Positions 43,300 through 56,600 are shown, counted from the first letter of the stretch. The stretch: DNA of 64,000 nt from Bolinopsis microptera (GCF_026151205.1 NC_087072.1:17933669-17997668); one strand, 5' to 3'. Program-made: numbers and translations. The notes: generated from the letters alone by a model not told the origin.

Positions 43300-43587
43300 T
43301 TGTTCTTATACAGAGAAACACAAATAAATTTATTCGTATTACTAAAGAGGAGATCTATTAGCTCGAAAAGCAGTGACTGTACAACCTGAAGGTCTAGATT
43401 GGTATACAGAGTGGTAAAGTCGTATACCAAGTTACTGGGCCGCGCTCAGCCTGTCATTCCGCCTAATCTCTATGTTGTTTACCAACATTAAAGCCTGGGG
43501 TCCTCAGGTAACATTCAAGTAGAACCTCGATATAAGGGCAATGGAAACATAAATGATACTTTTATCGAGTTTACAATAGCCATAATC

Positions 43588-43657
43588 TTGACCATTGTTA
43601 ATGATCTGGCCCGGCGCGCGCAACTTCGAAGAAATTTAGACGAGTAACATCCGTCAA
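43588..43657 (+). mobile_element. 70-bp family D MITE with 8-bp TSD
   Basis: It begins TTGACCATTGTTAATGATC and ends ACATCCGTCAA, and is flanked by CCATAATC on both sides (43580-43587 and 43658-43665). It is an internally deleted version of the 126-bp copy nearby, in opposite orientation. Confidence 0.85.
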
Positions 43658-43787
43658 CCATAATCCTGAAATATTTATTATAATGAAGTAAATTCCAATT
43701 ATTTTCACTGCGATGAAATTTCTAATCGAAACTTTGCATATTAGGGACTCGCTACATATACTATAGCCATCAATCCCTGGAAAAAGG

Positions 43788-43913
43788 TTGACGGATGTTA
43801 CTCGTCTAAATTTCTTCGAAGTAGCGCGCGCCGCTTTCTTCTCGAAATGTTATGGCCCGACGGCACGAGCTACGAAGTAGCGCGCGCCGGGCCAGATCAT
43901 TAACAATGGTCAA
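43788..43913 (-). mobile_element. 126-bp family D MITE with 8-bp TSD
   Basis: It begins TTGACGGATGTTACTCGTC and ends TTAACAATGGTCAA. The 8-bp duplication GAAAAAGG flanks it (43780-43787 and 43914-43921). Its core has two GAAGTAGCGCGCGCC blocks. Eight-base duplications with short TIRs suggest mobilisation by a hAT-type transposase not present in this window. Confidence 0.85.
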
Positions 43914-44142
43914 GAAAAAGGCCATTCAAGCATATGAGTCAGCTAAAAAAGGTTAAATTGTATATCTCTCAAGGTTTTTGCGGAAAGTCGTGTTAAAGTT
44001 AATGCTGTGGTGTCAGTAAAATGGCAACAAATATATATAGAGTAAGATACTAATAATCTTACCTGAGGACCCCAGGCTATTATGTTCATTAACATAATAA
44101 AGATTTGGCGGAATGACAGGCTGAGCGCGGCCCAGCAACTAA

Positions 44143-44822
44143 TAGTCAGTGTAATAAGCGCCAAGCGCGAGCACAGAACTTTTTTTCTCCGATTTCGATA
44201 AATTTGGTACCAAAAGTTGTCTAAAAATGTGAATTAAATAAATCCACCGTGTAGCAATTTTCGCTAAAAATGCTACACGGCGCTTGTTCGCCGCGCGTGC
44301 TTTTTTCGCGCAAATTTTTAGTTTTTGGCCTATAACTTTCACATTTTCAATTATTATCACATAGTTATTATGGTATCGTAATCAGCTCATCGAGACAAAA
44401 CTTTTAGTACTAATATTTTAAGATTTAAAGGAATTTTTTTCCAAAAGTTTTTAATCTGAACACAAGGGTTCCCCCCTTGTGTAAAATTTTGAACAAATTT
44501 TCGAAAAATTTGGTGCTTTAAATATTATAATTTTGGTACCAAAAGTTGCGTCTGATTTAAGTTCATTATGATCCTGTAAGAATTATTTCAAAATATTCAA
44601 TATTTTAGGAGTTATAGGCATTTTAAGCAATAAATTAACCATTTTTCGTCCTTTGTACAATTTTGCAATGCACAAGAGGCCCACATACATCTCGACGTTA
44701 TCGTGCTACACGGTGAATTTTCATTATTCACAGTTAAAGGAAACTAGACTTTTGGTACCAGATTTATCAAAATCAGAGACAAAAAATTCTGTGCCAACTC
44801 ATGGCGCTTATTACATAGACTA
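44143..44822. mobile_element. 680-bp element with long terminal inverted repeats
   Basis: The ends are inverted copies over about 85 bp, starting TAGTC, sharing TGTAATAAGCGCCA and continuing through a shared GGTACCAAAAGT block. TAA is duplicated on both sides (44140-44142 and 44823-44825), as for PIF/Harbinger (TWA). The inner region has a second inverted pair around GTGCTACACGG/CCGTGTAGCA. No coding frame. It is inserted at the end of a family A copy. Confidence 0.65.
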
Positions 44823-46249
44823 TAATAATCTTGTAGGTTTACAACCTACCAGGACGCGCGCCAATTTATGGAACAGATATTTTACGAGTATGGAACATAT
44901 ATTTTACGAGTATCACCCGTTAAATAGTAAGTGGTTTAATTAATTGACGATGTCGCAGCTCGGCGAGGCCTAGTAGCGCATATCTCGCCGATCTAGCGAT
45001 TGGTACGTTGCGAGAAGCATAATTGAGTGCGCGGCGCGGCCCAGTAACGCATCGCGCTACGAGTGGTTTAATTGACGGTTTTGTATCCCAAATGTACTAA
45101 AATGTTTAATTTCCCCCTCTCTCACATTTTTTAAATATCAAATATGCAGCCTTTATGCGACAGTCGTGGGTCGACTCATCCGAATAATTGGAAACTGGCA
45201 TTGAAAATTAAATGAGGTTGGCTCTGCTAAGAAATTTAAATGGTAATGGTACCGTTTAATACACTTTTATTAAATGTTAAATTGAAGCAAAAATTTTTTA
45301 AAATAATTGATCATGATAATTACGGTGATCAGTAATTTAAATATAGTAAAATTAAAAAGCTTTTCTTCTATTTTAATCTTTTTGCATTAATTAAAAAACT
45401 ATTTTGCTAATGATAGCAACAAATATTTGTTTTCAATGTCAAAATTGATTGACGATGTCAATCCGTCGAGATCGTTGCTCTGCGAAGCAAAGCAACGATC
45501 GACGACGAATGCTTTGATGCGAAGCAAGAATGTTAGTTTGCGCGGCGCGTCGAAGCGGCGAAGTCCTCCAAATATCAAAACTAAATTTGGCCGGGCAATG
45601 AGACGCAACGCAGCTTGCAGCTCGGCGCACGCGCGATGCTTTGACCTACAAACGCTTTTTAAAGAAATCATACATTCGTGACATTGTTTAAGTAACATTT
45701 ATTTGTTCATTTTATTCTAATAATTTTCGATTTGAGATAAATTCTTTGCGTGCGTTGTATGACCTGCCGCGCACGAGTGCGCGGCTCCCCCTGTTGACGG
45801 ATGTTACTCATCTTAATTTCTTCGCCGGGACAGACCATTAACTATGGCCAACTCCCCTGTATCGTATGAACGTGATAAAGTAAACTATAGTGAAACGACC
45901 ACGAGGGTTACAATGCAATGATAATTTATTATTACTCTTTGGCTTTCTCTAACCAGAGCCCTCTCGCTTGCAGTAGCGCGCGACCGCCGCTATCCTACTT
46001 GTGAAACAAGCGCGTCACGCAGTACGCGTAGGCACATGGCTATGTGAACTCTTTGTCATACGTTGTATGACCCGCCGCGCACGAAGTGCGCGGCTCCCCC
46101 TGTATCGTCAGGACGATAAAGTGGGGAAACGACCGTGGGGGTCGCAACGTGGGGGTCGCAACCGTGGGGGTCGCAACCGTGGGGGCCGGTCGCAACGTGA
46201 TACAATGAACTCTTTGGCTGCGTGAAAATTTTTCCATAATTTGTAATTG

Positions 46250-47690
46250 CTTACTAACATGCCATTATTTTTGTCTTTGCGTGCAGTTTCTGCATATTTT
46301 TTTGTGTTCTTAATCATGATCAGTCAACAATTGACTACAAACAACAAAGGTCACGTAGCTTTCACAGAGTCTTTTGAAGAAGAAGTGAAATTTTTGTTAT
46401 TCTAACTACGAGTTCTTTAAGTCATAAGTATATTTGTTTCACTCAAAAAGTTATATTATATATTAAAGTTATATTATTTACACAATTGCTGGGTCTCATA
46501 AACGAGTAAAGTATGGTCTGACACTGTGACAAGCAGGCAATACAATGAAACCATCAGTAGACTTATGATAGTCTCATTAAATTAAAGTTAACACAAAAAT
46601 GTAGTCATTTAAAAAATTACCTATCAGATCTGTCTTCCCAAAACTCTTTCGGCATAGAATTGATAAAAATTAGGTCGAGGGTTGGCCTCTTAATTTTCGA
46701 CATTTTCTTCTGAGATTAATAGATGGTATTCAGATTGCTAAACCTAAAGGGAGTACTCAGTGTTTGGCAGAATCCCTTTTTTGTAAGACTATATTTTCAC
46801 CAGTAATGTTAAAGACATTCCTGAGGTGTTGGTTGAACTAGCAGGAACCTGTCTAACCCTTAAGTGGTGTCAAGAGATCTCAACAATATTTATTTATTCA
46901 GTGATTTTGACACCACTTGGGGGTCCAAATTTCGGGACCTAAAGTTCTTATTCCTTGGCCAATTTTTAATTTCTTCATACCAGTCAAAAGGCCATGAAAG
47001 CATTCGACCCAGGTCTACTTTAACAGTTGTTATTTTATACCAGCGCGCTAGCTGCTAGCATACGTTTTTATTCAATAATTCAAGTATATTTATAATATGT
47101 ATAGGTATGTTTGATGTTACCGTGGCCATCTAGTTTAGCGCCAAAATTTAGTTGGATATTATTTATTATTTATTCGGTTTTATGTTTATTGATTGATTTT
47201 TAATATATTGTTGATAAAAAATAAAATTGTCTTTTCTGTTCCCATTTGGAGATATCATTTCGACTAAGGGGCTGCAGCATAAGCACTGGCTAACATTTTT
47301 GGTCTAACTTTCCTTTAATTTGTTAAAATATTTAACATAATTTAGCAACTTCCTCACCAGTTTCTACCCATGAACATTGCTTATAATGTAGCTAGCTAAG
47401 ACTGCAACTGTGGTAAAAAGTAAAGTTAAGTAAAGTAAAAATTATGACATAACATCATCACTAATGTCTAGAAAGTATCATCACACTACATGGAAAAATA
47501 TACAGTAACTATTTCTCCATCAAATTTAAAAATAATAATTTATCAAATATTATTCATGAATAACAACAACATTAAAAAAATGTAATTTATTCATACTTCC
47601 CAGAGGAGTAAAGATTTATAAAACGTTTCTTTGCTACATAAGGTGTAACAAAATCACATTACTATTATCAACCTGTGAAGGTTTGGATGT
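46250..47690. other. AT-rich region upstream of DNMT3
   Basis: No exons or repeats recognised. It presumably contains the DNMT3 promoter or the unspliced 5' region. The sequence ending GGTTTGGATGTAG just before the first coding ATG looks like a splice acceptor. Confidence 0.4.
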
Positions 47691-47694
47691 AGAA

Positions 47695-50600
47695 ATGGAA
47701 GATGACAATGATAGTGACAAGGAGAACAAGGATCCATCAACTGTTCCAGTCATTCAGCTAACACCATTGTCCAAGAAAAGACGTGGCAAGCGAAGAAGAG
47801 ATAGAGGGGTTGCAAGTCACAGTACTTTACCATACACTTATCCTTTGGAATTCAATGAGGTATTTTTCTAATCATATCATTGTCATTAAGAGTAAACTAT
47901 AACATCATGTCTGTTTTGTGATACAGCAAACAGTGTTAGCTGTTACTCTTTGTTGCTAATACAATCCAATTTTTTGCTTAAATCTAATCTTTTGGCAGAA
48001 AACATTAATACTTTTATTGCCACATTATGTCGCTATAATAACTGGTGTTAATTGTTAAATATAATCTATCATGTAATTGCATTCGACCAAGGATGCACAG
48101 CTTCAATTCTTGACCACTTCTTTTTTCAGGGGTCTTACATTTTCCTGAAGGGAGTCGAGATTTGGCATCCAGGTAAAGTGATGCAAGTGACTAGTCCATT
48201 CAATATCATCTGCTACTCCTTCCTTGACACCAGTATCACTATCACCTCCAGAAGTAAACTATCATCCTTTTTAAACTATGGTTGCAAAGTTGATTTCGAT
48301 TTATTAGAGTCTGATGAAGCATATCAGAAAGGGATCATCGAATGCATTGCCAGTTTTGCTGAAGTCCATCGTCCAGATTTGCTCAAGTTGCCTGACAGAG
48401 ATCTGATGCTGCTTGACTGGGCAAGACTCGGTTTTGTTGGCTGCCATCTTTTACAGAGCAATATACCCCAAATTTTAGTCGACTATAAAACGGATCAGCA
48501 TCCACCAACGTTCTGCGAAGATAGTGAAAGGCCTTCATCCAGTAGTGACTGGAATACAGATGATTGCACCCCACCCAAAGTACGGAAACTGTCCTTACAG
48601 ACCCAAGACAGCGGTTATTCTTCACCGATTACTCCCACGGTTTTGAAATCACCCTTGTCTTCACGCTCGATTAATGATCTGCAGACACGTGATTGTTGCA
48701 GACTTGCTGAGGAGTCAGAAGTTGGGTCTTTTGTTCTGGGAAAGCTTGTTCGATATGGATGGTGGCCTGGACTTGTAAGTTTTTCAATAATGCTCATTGT
48801 CTCTTTGTTCTGACTTTGTTTAACTTTCATCCAACATTAATCAAACTTAAATTAATAATCAATCGAGTCGAGAAATATGTCAGATTAAGTTAATGAGTTA
48901 TTGTTTGTCTGGGCTATTTTGTATAACCTATACTCATTTCAGATTGCAGACCCAAATAAGAGTCCTCGAGAGTGCCTACCCAACGAACGACTAGTTTACT
49001 GGTTTGGAGATTGCACTAAATCTGTCATAGATATCAAAGACCTTGTATCGATAACAAAGTTTGCTGAAGTTTACCAGCCTTCTAAAAAAGGGATATACAG
49101 GGTTGCGTTATACGATTTCTTGTCCGACGCAGCAGAAAGTTGCAACTACACCGAGGTCAATGCTCCGGACTCTGTGAACATAGACGAAACTGCTCTGAGT
49201 CGACTCATAAAGTGGGCCCTAGACGGATTTACTCCTGGGGGCCCTCCAAGCGATTGGGCTCCTTCCGATCATTATAACACGAGAGGCAGATCTGGTTTTA
49301 TTAAACGACTAGATGTAGCAAGTAAGCCTTTCAGGGGTGCAGTCTGTGTTGCCAGTCAAGTGTGTGTTGCTTGTCAAGAGAGGGAGGCGGCACACCCTCA
49401 CCCTCTGTTCGAGGAATATAAACTTTGTGACACTTGTTTGGAGGATTTCTCGCAGTGTGCCTTTCTTTTCGGTGACGATGGTGCAGGTGAGTCCTATTTG
49501 ATCACATTCGTACACTATTACTAAAACGTATGCTGTATTTTTTCCATCCACCATTTTGAAAAAATATAAAGTGGAAGGTTACGAATGGTCGTTTTTGCAG
49601 AAAAACGTGGATTTTGGAGATAGCAGTAGGCGGGTCTGAATATGGTGTCATTCCTTACTTCCGTCCGTTACCATGCAACGAAAAAGCTGCGCGCGCGCGC
49701 AGAAATTAATGGCTGATGCATAGTACTTCCTACAGATGAGGGGTCTACTTAGGACTCTGCCTCGCGTGACGTCACGTTAATGTAGATAAATGATCGCGCG
49801 ACAAATTCAGTCTTTCTGCTAATTACACTTAAAGTTACGTTTCCATTCTTTTCAATTGCAATTTACGAACCTTTAATCTTAATTGATGAAGTACAAGTTG
49901 TTAATCATTTTATTTCTACTGGGATGTTCCACCGACTTAGCACCGGATAATATAATAAAATATGATATTTGTTTTGATGAGGTAAATGTTGCTGTTACAG
50001 GGTTTTTCTTGGAATGTTTTGATATGTTTTGTATGGTATTGTGTTACTTTGGAAACCAAGTACTATTGCCTACAATAGATTTTACCTCGAGGAGTTTGGT
50101 TAATGTGCAATATTACTTTTGTCATAATGTACACATTTGGTTATTATTCAATCGACTGACGTTTGTTTACAAGCACTCTGATTACGGTGTCAGCTCATTC
50201 TACACCTTCACGAGAACATTCTTCGTGCGGGGAGCTTTAGCAGCTACTTCTGTCCTGATTGTGCTGATGTTTGCGTCGTCGATGAACACTGGAGTCCTCG
50301 TAGGTTATGGTGAGTTCGTTTACGGTTGAAATTGCACGTCTCCTACCTGTAGTTTCGTTTCCTTGAGCTTTTCTGTGCTCGATTAGATTGGCTGTTGAGG
50401 ATATCATTGTATAATAAATAGCTAACATATTTATAGGTCGTCTGCTCTCTACACCCAGTCTGTGGACGGTTCTAATGAACCCTGAACAGCTTTTCGTGGT
50501 CGCCCTTCAACCACAGAACACCTTGGCTTTGGCTTCAGGACCTGTGTTGAGTGTTGAATTTTATTTGGAGTTTATTTTTCAAAGTTTTTTGCAACGTTAA

Positions 50601-53600
50601 CATCATGTCAACATTGAATTTAATTTATAATCTGGTTTTGGCTCAATTAATTTATTTGACATCTACAGTTGAAGCTGTTAGCGCTCAGTTACAGAACCTC
50701 GAGGTTGCTGGCCTACTGCCATCTAGTCCTGCAATCCTGGTTCTTGAACTGCTCGTAAACGCTACAGCTGGCGACTTGTCTCCTTCTGTTGTTTGGTCCA
50801 GGATGTGCCTAATACTATCAGGCGATGTGGAAACTAACCCGGGACCCGTACAGTTTAAGTGCAACACCGCCAGCTCCTCTCCTGAGAAGTTCGTCTATAC
50901 GGATAAGAACGTGAGTAATTAAATGTTTTGATTTTACTATAATATGAGGAATATGTACACATTTTCTAGATTGTTGTACAGTAAACCCCAACAGATGTAC
51001 AAGCATTACAAGTACAAATTACACTTCATTTATGTTTGTGGGAGCTTTACATTACACGATGATTGAGAAATAATTTTTTTCAGGTTGTGGTTATAGGAGA
51101 TTCGATGGTTAAATACATTAATTCCGAACGTCCCGAAGAACCTACACGTTTATATCCGCAATCATACCGTGGACTACATGTTTTTTCTTACCGTGGTATG
51201 GACACCCAGCACGTGGCAGACGAGGTAACCAACATCAATCCTCGGAAACTGCCGCAGATAGATGCTGTGTACGTCATGGTGGGAACTAACAACATAAAAG
51301 GTTGGTGTTCGTGTGATAGTGTTACGTTCGCAGAAATGTTTGCTGACCTTATAAACTGTGTGAAATTTAAGTTTCCGAAGGCTACTGTTTTTGTGAATAT
51401 TGTTTTGCCTCGTTTTGATTATCCTAACTGTAAAAGATCACATTTTCTTTCTAAAATTAATGCATTTAACGCTGAATTGGTTTCTTTACGTAATAAATTT
51501 AATTTCGTATTAGTTTCAAACCCTTTTCACCTTACTCCTAATGATGCTTTCAATTATATCCAGCGTACAGATAATTTACATTTCAGCTACACAGGTAACA
51601 TTTTGTTTAAAAAAATTGTAAAGGCTAACATTCACTGCTATTTTAATGGTTTTGCTAGTATCCCCACTCGTCTCCGTTATCTAGTTGACAGTTCACTGAT
51701 CCCTGCATCCCCTTTACCCTCACAATTTCCTGATCAGTCTAATAGCTTGTGGGATTTAACTCCGGGTTATTCTCCATCTCCTGCCTCTGCACCTGCTCCA
51801 TTTGCTGCTCCGGCTCCTCCAGCTTCTGCTGCTCCGGCTCCTCCTGCACCAACACCTGCACCTCCGGCTCCTCCCGCACCTGCTCCTGCTGCACCTGCTC
51901 CTGCTGCACTTGCTCCTTCTGCTGCACCTGCTCCTGCTGCACCTGCTCCTGCTGCACCTGCTCCTGCTGCACCTGCTCCATCTGCTGCACCTGCTCCTTC
52001 TGCACCTGCTGCACCTGCTCCTTCTGCACCTGCTGCACCTGCTGCACCTGCTCCTTCTGCACCTCCTGCACCTGCTCCTTCTGCTACTGCTGCACCTGGT
52101 CTATCTGCTGCAATGGCTCCTCCTGCTACTGTTGCACCTGGTCTATCTGCTGTACCGGCTCCTCTTGCACCTGCTCCTCCTGCTACTGCTGCACCTGCTA
52201 TTTCTGCACCTGCTCTATCTGCTGCACCTACTCCTACTGCACCTGCTCCACATGCTGCATCTACTACACCTGCTCCTGCTGCACCTAATGCACCTGCTAC
52301 TTCTGCATCTGCTCCATCTCCTGCTACTGCTCCTCCTGCTACTGCTGCATCTACTACACCTGCTGCACCGGCTCCTCTTGCATCTGCCCCATCTACTACA
52401 CCTGCTCCTGCTGCACCTGTTCCATCTGCTGCACCAGCTCCTCTTGCACCTGCTCCTCCTGCTACTGCTGCACCTGCTCGTTCTGCACCTGCTGCATCTG
52501 CTGCACCTACTCCATCTGCTGCACTGGCTCCTCTTGCATCTGCTCCACCTGCTCGCGTACCTGCTCCTGCTAAATTCCATACACCAAAACCTGCTCATGC
52601 TGCACCTGATACGCCTGCATATGCTCCTGATGCACCCGCACCTGTTCATGTTCCGGCTGCACCTGCTCCTGCTGCACCCGCACCTGCTTCATATATTTCG
52701 TCCAAGTGTCCGGAATGGCTTCATACAAGGTTAGCCTATTACAAAAATCTACTCCCTGTGCAAATTGCTGAACATGTTGAGGAACTTTTACTATCAAAAG
52801 TTAAACAAGGTCTTTTCATTAGACAGGGTGTCAACTCATCGCAGGTCCTTCTTTTCGGCAAAGATAGATATGTTTACAATAGGGCTACTGAACATCTAAG
52901 TCCTATCCCCATTCACTCAGAGCCTATACTAGAAACTATTTTGTCCATTGTAAATGTTACATTGTCAGCTAGCTTTAACAGCATATTGGTCAACTTTTAT
53001 AAAGACTCCTCTACCATCCTACCATATCATAAGGACGATGAACGGCACTTGGACAAATCTGCCAAAATTGCAACACTATCTATTGGGGCTACACGTTACA
53101 TGGACTTTGCCACGTGTAAAAGGAACCGCCCCTCGTTCAGTCAACAGCTTCTGTCTAATTCGTTGTTTGTTATGGACCCTGAGTCACAGGTAGCGTACTT
53201 CCATCGTATAGCTCCCGGTAGCAAATCTCCTCTTTTCCAAGGCTACCGTTTCAGTCTTACTTTTAGAACACTTAAGCCAAGATCTATTGAAGGGGTGTCC
53301 TCATCCGGCCCTGCTTCATTAAAGCCCTACACCCTCGATAAGACTGAAGGGGTGTCCTCATCCGGCCCTGTTTCATTAAAGCCCTACACCCTCGATAAGA
53401 CTGAAGGGGTGTCCTCCTCCGACCCTGTTTCATTAAAGCCCTACACCCTCGATAAGACTGAAGGGGTGTCCTCCTCCGACCCTGTTTCATTGAAGCCTTA
53501 CACCCTCGATAAGACTGAAGGGGTGTCCTCCTCCGACCCTGTTTCATTGAAGCCTTACACCCTCGATACGACTGAAGGGGTGTCCTCCTCCGGCCCTGTT

Positions 53601-56600
53601 TCTTTAAAGCCCAGCGTCCCTGATGAGAATAACAGAGTAAAGGTGTCACCATCATCCTCCGTTCTTGAAGCACCTATTGTCCCCATCATGAGTCACAACC
53701 CTATTTCTACGGAGTTTCGTCATCTGCCACTGTTTCTTCGGATTCCTGCACCTTTTATAAGACTAACAGGTTGTCACCATCTGCCACTGCTTCCCTGCAC
53801 CCCTGATATGACTGAAGGGACCGGGGTGTCATCATCTGCTACTCATCCTACGGAACCCCTTATCCCTGATATGACTGAGGGGTCCGGGGTGTCATCAGCT
53901 ACCATCCAGGGAAACCCCCTTCCCCCTGATAGACTGAAGGGAGGGTGTCATTTTTGGTACTCACCTAGGGAAACCCCTTATCCCCTGTTGATAAAGGACC
54001 GGGGGGGTCAACGTACTTCCACGGAACCCCTTCCCTGTAGAGAGGGACCGGGTGCCACACGAATGAGCCTTTTTCCCAAACGTTGCCCCCCACAAATTTA
54101 GTAGGGGGTGGGGACAAACAACCTTTCATTGCATGAAGCTCAAGAGAAGAAGCTGGTACCCCAAGGCTGGCAACCCCTAATTTAAGCTTCGCAGGGATAG
54201 GAAAAAATTTCATCGATCCCTGAATCGCAGTTCAGGAGTAAGACCATATTATCGCCACGATGAAGCTATGTACAAATTCCACTCAGGACCCCACTCCGAA
54301 AATGACTCTTATGCTTCAAGTGACAAAGAAAAAAACGACGCCTCAAAAATGGACATCTTTCAAATGGCGGGATAAAGATTTAAAAAAAGGGGAAGTTGCA
54401 ATTCAGTTTTTTTCGAAGGCACGGCCGTGCTTCTAGACAAACCCACAGCGTTAAAAAAATTCGTCAGTAGAGTATCGAAAGCCAAAACGAGAAACAACCC
54501 CACCCAGTCCAAGACCCAACAAAAAGAACGATCTCGACGTGCAAGCTCGGGCCCCATGCCCAAACACCGAGCCAAAGATAACAAAATGAACGATCCGAAG
54601 TTTCAACCTGGATCAAGACAACCCCTGAAGAACGCAAGAAAGACCCCAAAATCGTTTAACCCAAAAAAGAAGGGCGGCGCAAGACAGATGAGAAAAAGGA
54701 AAAGACAAATAAAAAGCGAGCGCGTTGTTTTCTCTCAATAAAGTAGGAACGATTTTCCCAGAAAATCTGTCTCCGTTCCCCTTCGTCAAGAACCCCAAAG
54801 TAATAGAGGGTTACAAAACACCCCCAACCCCCCCTGCATTTTACACGCATTAAATCACGGCCCCAAAGCTTACTGGAAAAGCTTTTTCCCCCCACGACTT
54901 TTCTTTTCACACAGTTACGTTACTGAAAATAAAAAAATTTGATCTCCTTTTAAAGGGCGGAACTTTCTTAAAAGAGATTTTTTTACTTTGGATTGGGACT
55001 TTGTTTCGTTTTCCCAGGGCCCCAAAAATTTTATAGCTAAAATTTGAAACAAAGCGCTAAAAATGCCCTTCTGCCCAGGTTTTTGAAAAACTGCCCATTT
55101 TCTCACCCAAGGTTTTCCCAAAATCAATTTTTACACTTCAGGAAACCACACCCCCAAATCACCCATCAAAATTTTCAGCCTGCATAACTTTTTCGTTCGG
55201 GACCACCCCGAGGTGCCACCCGCCAAAGGGGTTTCCATCCCCTTTTAAGCATAACTCAAAGCACCCCAAAACCCCTCATTTGACCAAAGATGACAACATT
55301 GTAAAAATTTTTGTGCTAAAAGGAAGTACCCAAAATATGCTTGTTTTAAAGTCACAACTTTTTTTCCCGTAGGGTTGTTAAAGGCAAAGGATATCTTAAA
55401 GTTTAAGCTTAATATCCCCCATTTAAATAAAGCGAAAAAAAGGTTTTGTAAACTTTGCAAGTTATTTAAAGGTGGAAAGTTTCCCTAAGTGAAATTTGAA
55501 ATGTTCCTGGATCAGGCGACCTCCCATCCCCTTCGCCAAAACCCCAGAATGCCGCAGTATCCCAAATTATTCCATTTATGAAAATTTTATCCCTTTTGGT
55601 GGTAAAAGTTGTTTTAAAACCCCCTGTTGAAAATGTCCCATCCAACCGACAAAAATGCAGCAGCCCCCGAAACTTTCTGAGTCGGATTTTGGGGGCCGTA
55701 TAAAAAAAGGTTGGTACAAGCTGTTGTAATGTCTATTTTGTTAATCCTGATAAATGAAAATTATTAGTAGGGCCTTAAAAAAAACAATCCTTTTTATAAG
55801 AATGTTGTTTTTTCCCAAATGATTTCATTAAACAAAATTTACGATGGTGAAAGCATTCTTTGACTCGTAATGAGAGAACCCGTTGTTGTTTCTTGTAAAA
55901 ATTTTTTAAACTTTTTTACGAATGTCATAAGAGGGTAGTCTTTGGGGTATGCCTTTTGAGTCTTGCATCCAAAAAACGACCACTGAGAAATGATGACGGT
56001 AAAAAACCTTTCAGGAATTTCAACCGGCAGGGTAGAAAACCCGTCTTTTTGTAATGGATAGAAACCTTGTCATTTTTGATTGTTTCCTTGGGTAAGGGGC
56101 ATTAACGCCCGCAAAAGAAATGATCCATTAAGAAAAAAACTTCCCCAAAAATCCCCTTTAAAAAATTACGTGAAAGCAAATAACTCTAAGCATAGAAATA
56201 CGCTCAAATCCCGGTATATTTTACATGCAGAATGGATTGAACGTGACGCTACTTAGTTGATTTGCCCACCCCTGCCAAAGGTTTAGAATAAGGCGGTCAA
56301 ACATTACCGCGGGCCCTCAGATTTTAAATGCAAAAGGGGTCGCTTCAAGTAAATGATCTTATAAATTCATGAAAAATTGAAAGGACCCACTTATTACAAA
56401 GACAAAAACGATGGAAGCAGGTGGGAAAAGCTAGGTAATTTTACTTGGTTCTTTAAAATTTCCTTTCGATTGGTTACTCAGTTTCCGCATTTGAAATTAT
56501 GGGTAGGAACCCCGAGAAATTTTTAAAGTGAATAAGGGGTTTAGGAAACACGAGCTAATTAAAATGGGCCCCGTCAGGTGCCAGTCGACCGCTATTCCCC

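Larger units (their letters stand above)
37513..43428 (-). mobile_element. Penelope-like element copy 2, 5'-truncated and split by a LINE
   Basis: 37513-38204 matches 33998-34687 of copy 1, and 42917-43428 matches the adjoining part of copy 1 (about 34688-35158). Between them sits a complete LINE (38205-42916). Joining the two halves at CTCTCCA|TAAGCAGG restores the copy 1 sequence. The right end stops abruptly at GTCGTATACC, inside the RT region, and runs into family A repeat sequence, so the copy is truncated at its 5' side. It also carries a run of 48 A at 43249-43296 where copy 1 has GAGAAAAAA. Confidence 0.85.
43430..46250. repeat. Dense MITE cluster
   Basis: Family A starts at about 43432 and another copy, reversed, lies at about 44060-44142. 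Family D copies are at 43588-43657 and 43788-43913. A 680-bp long-TIR element lies at 44143-44822, family C at 44832-44930, the 132-bp-type element at about 44945-45060, and family B/D nests at 45749-45920 and 46051-46205. No gene is supported in this stretch. Confidence 0.7.

Noticed and set aside
51739-52734. Long Cys-, Leu- and Gln-rich open frames on both strands
   Set aside because: They are out-of-frame shadows of the Pro/Ala repeat tract in the SGNH/AlkB ORF.
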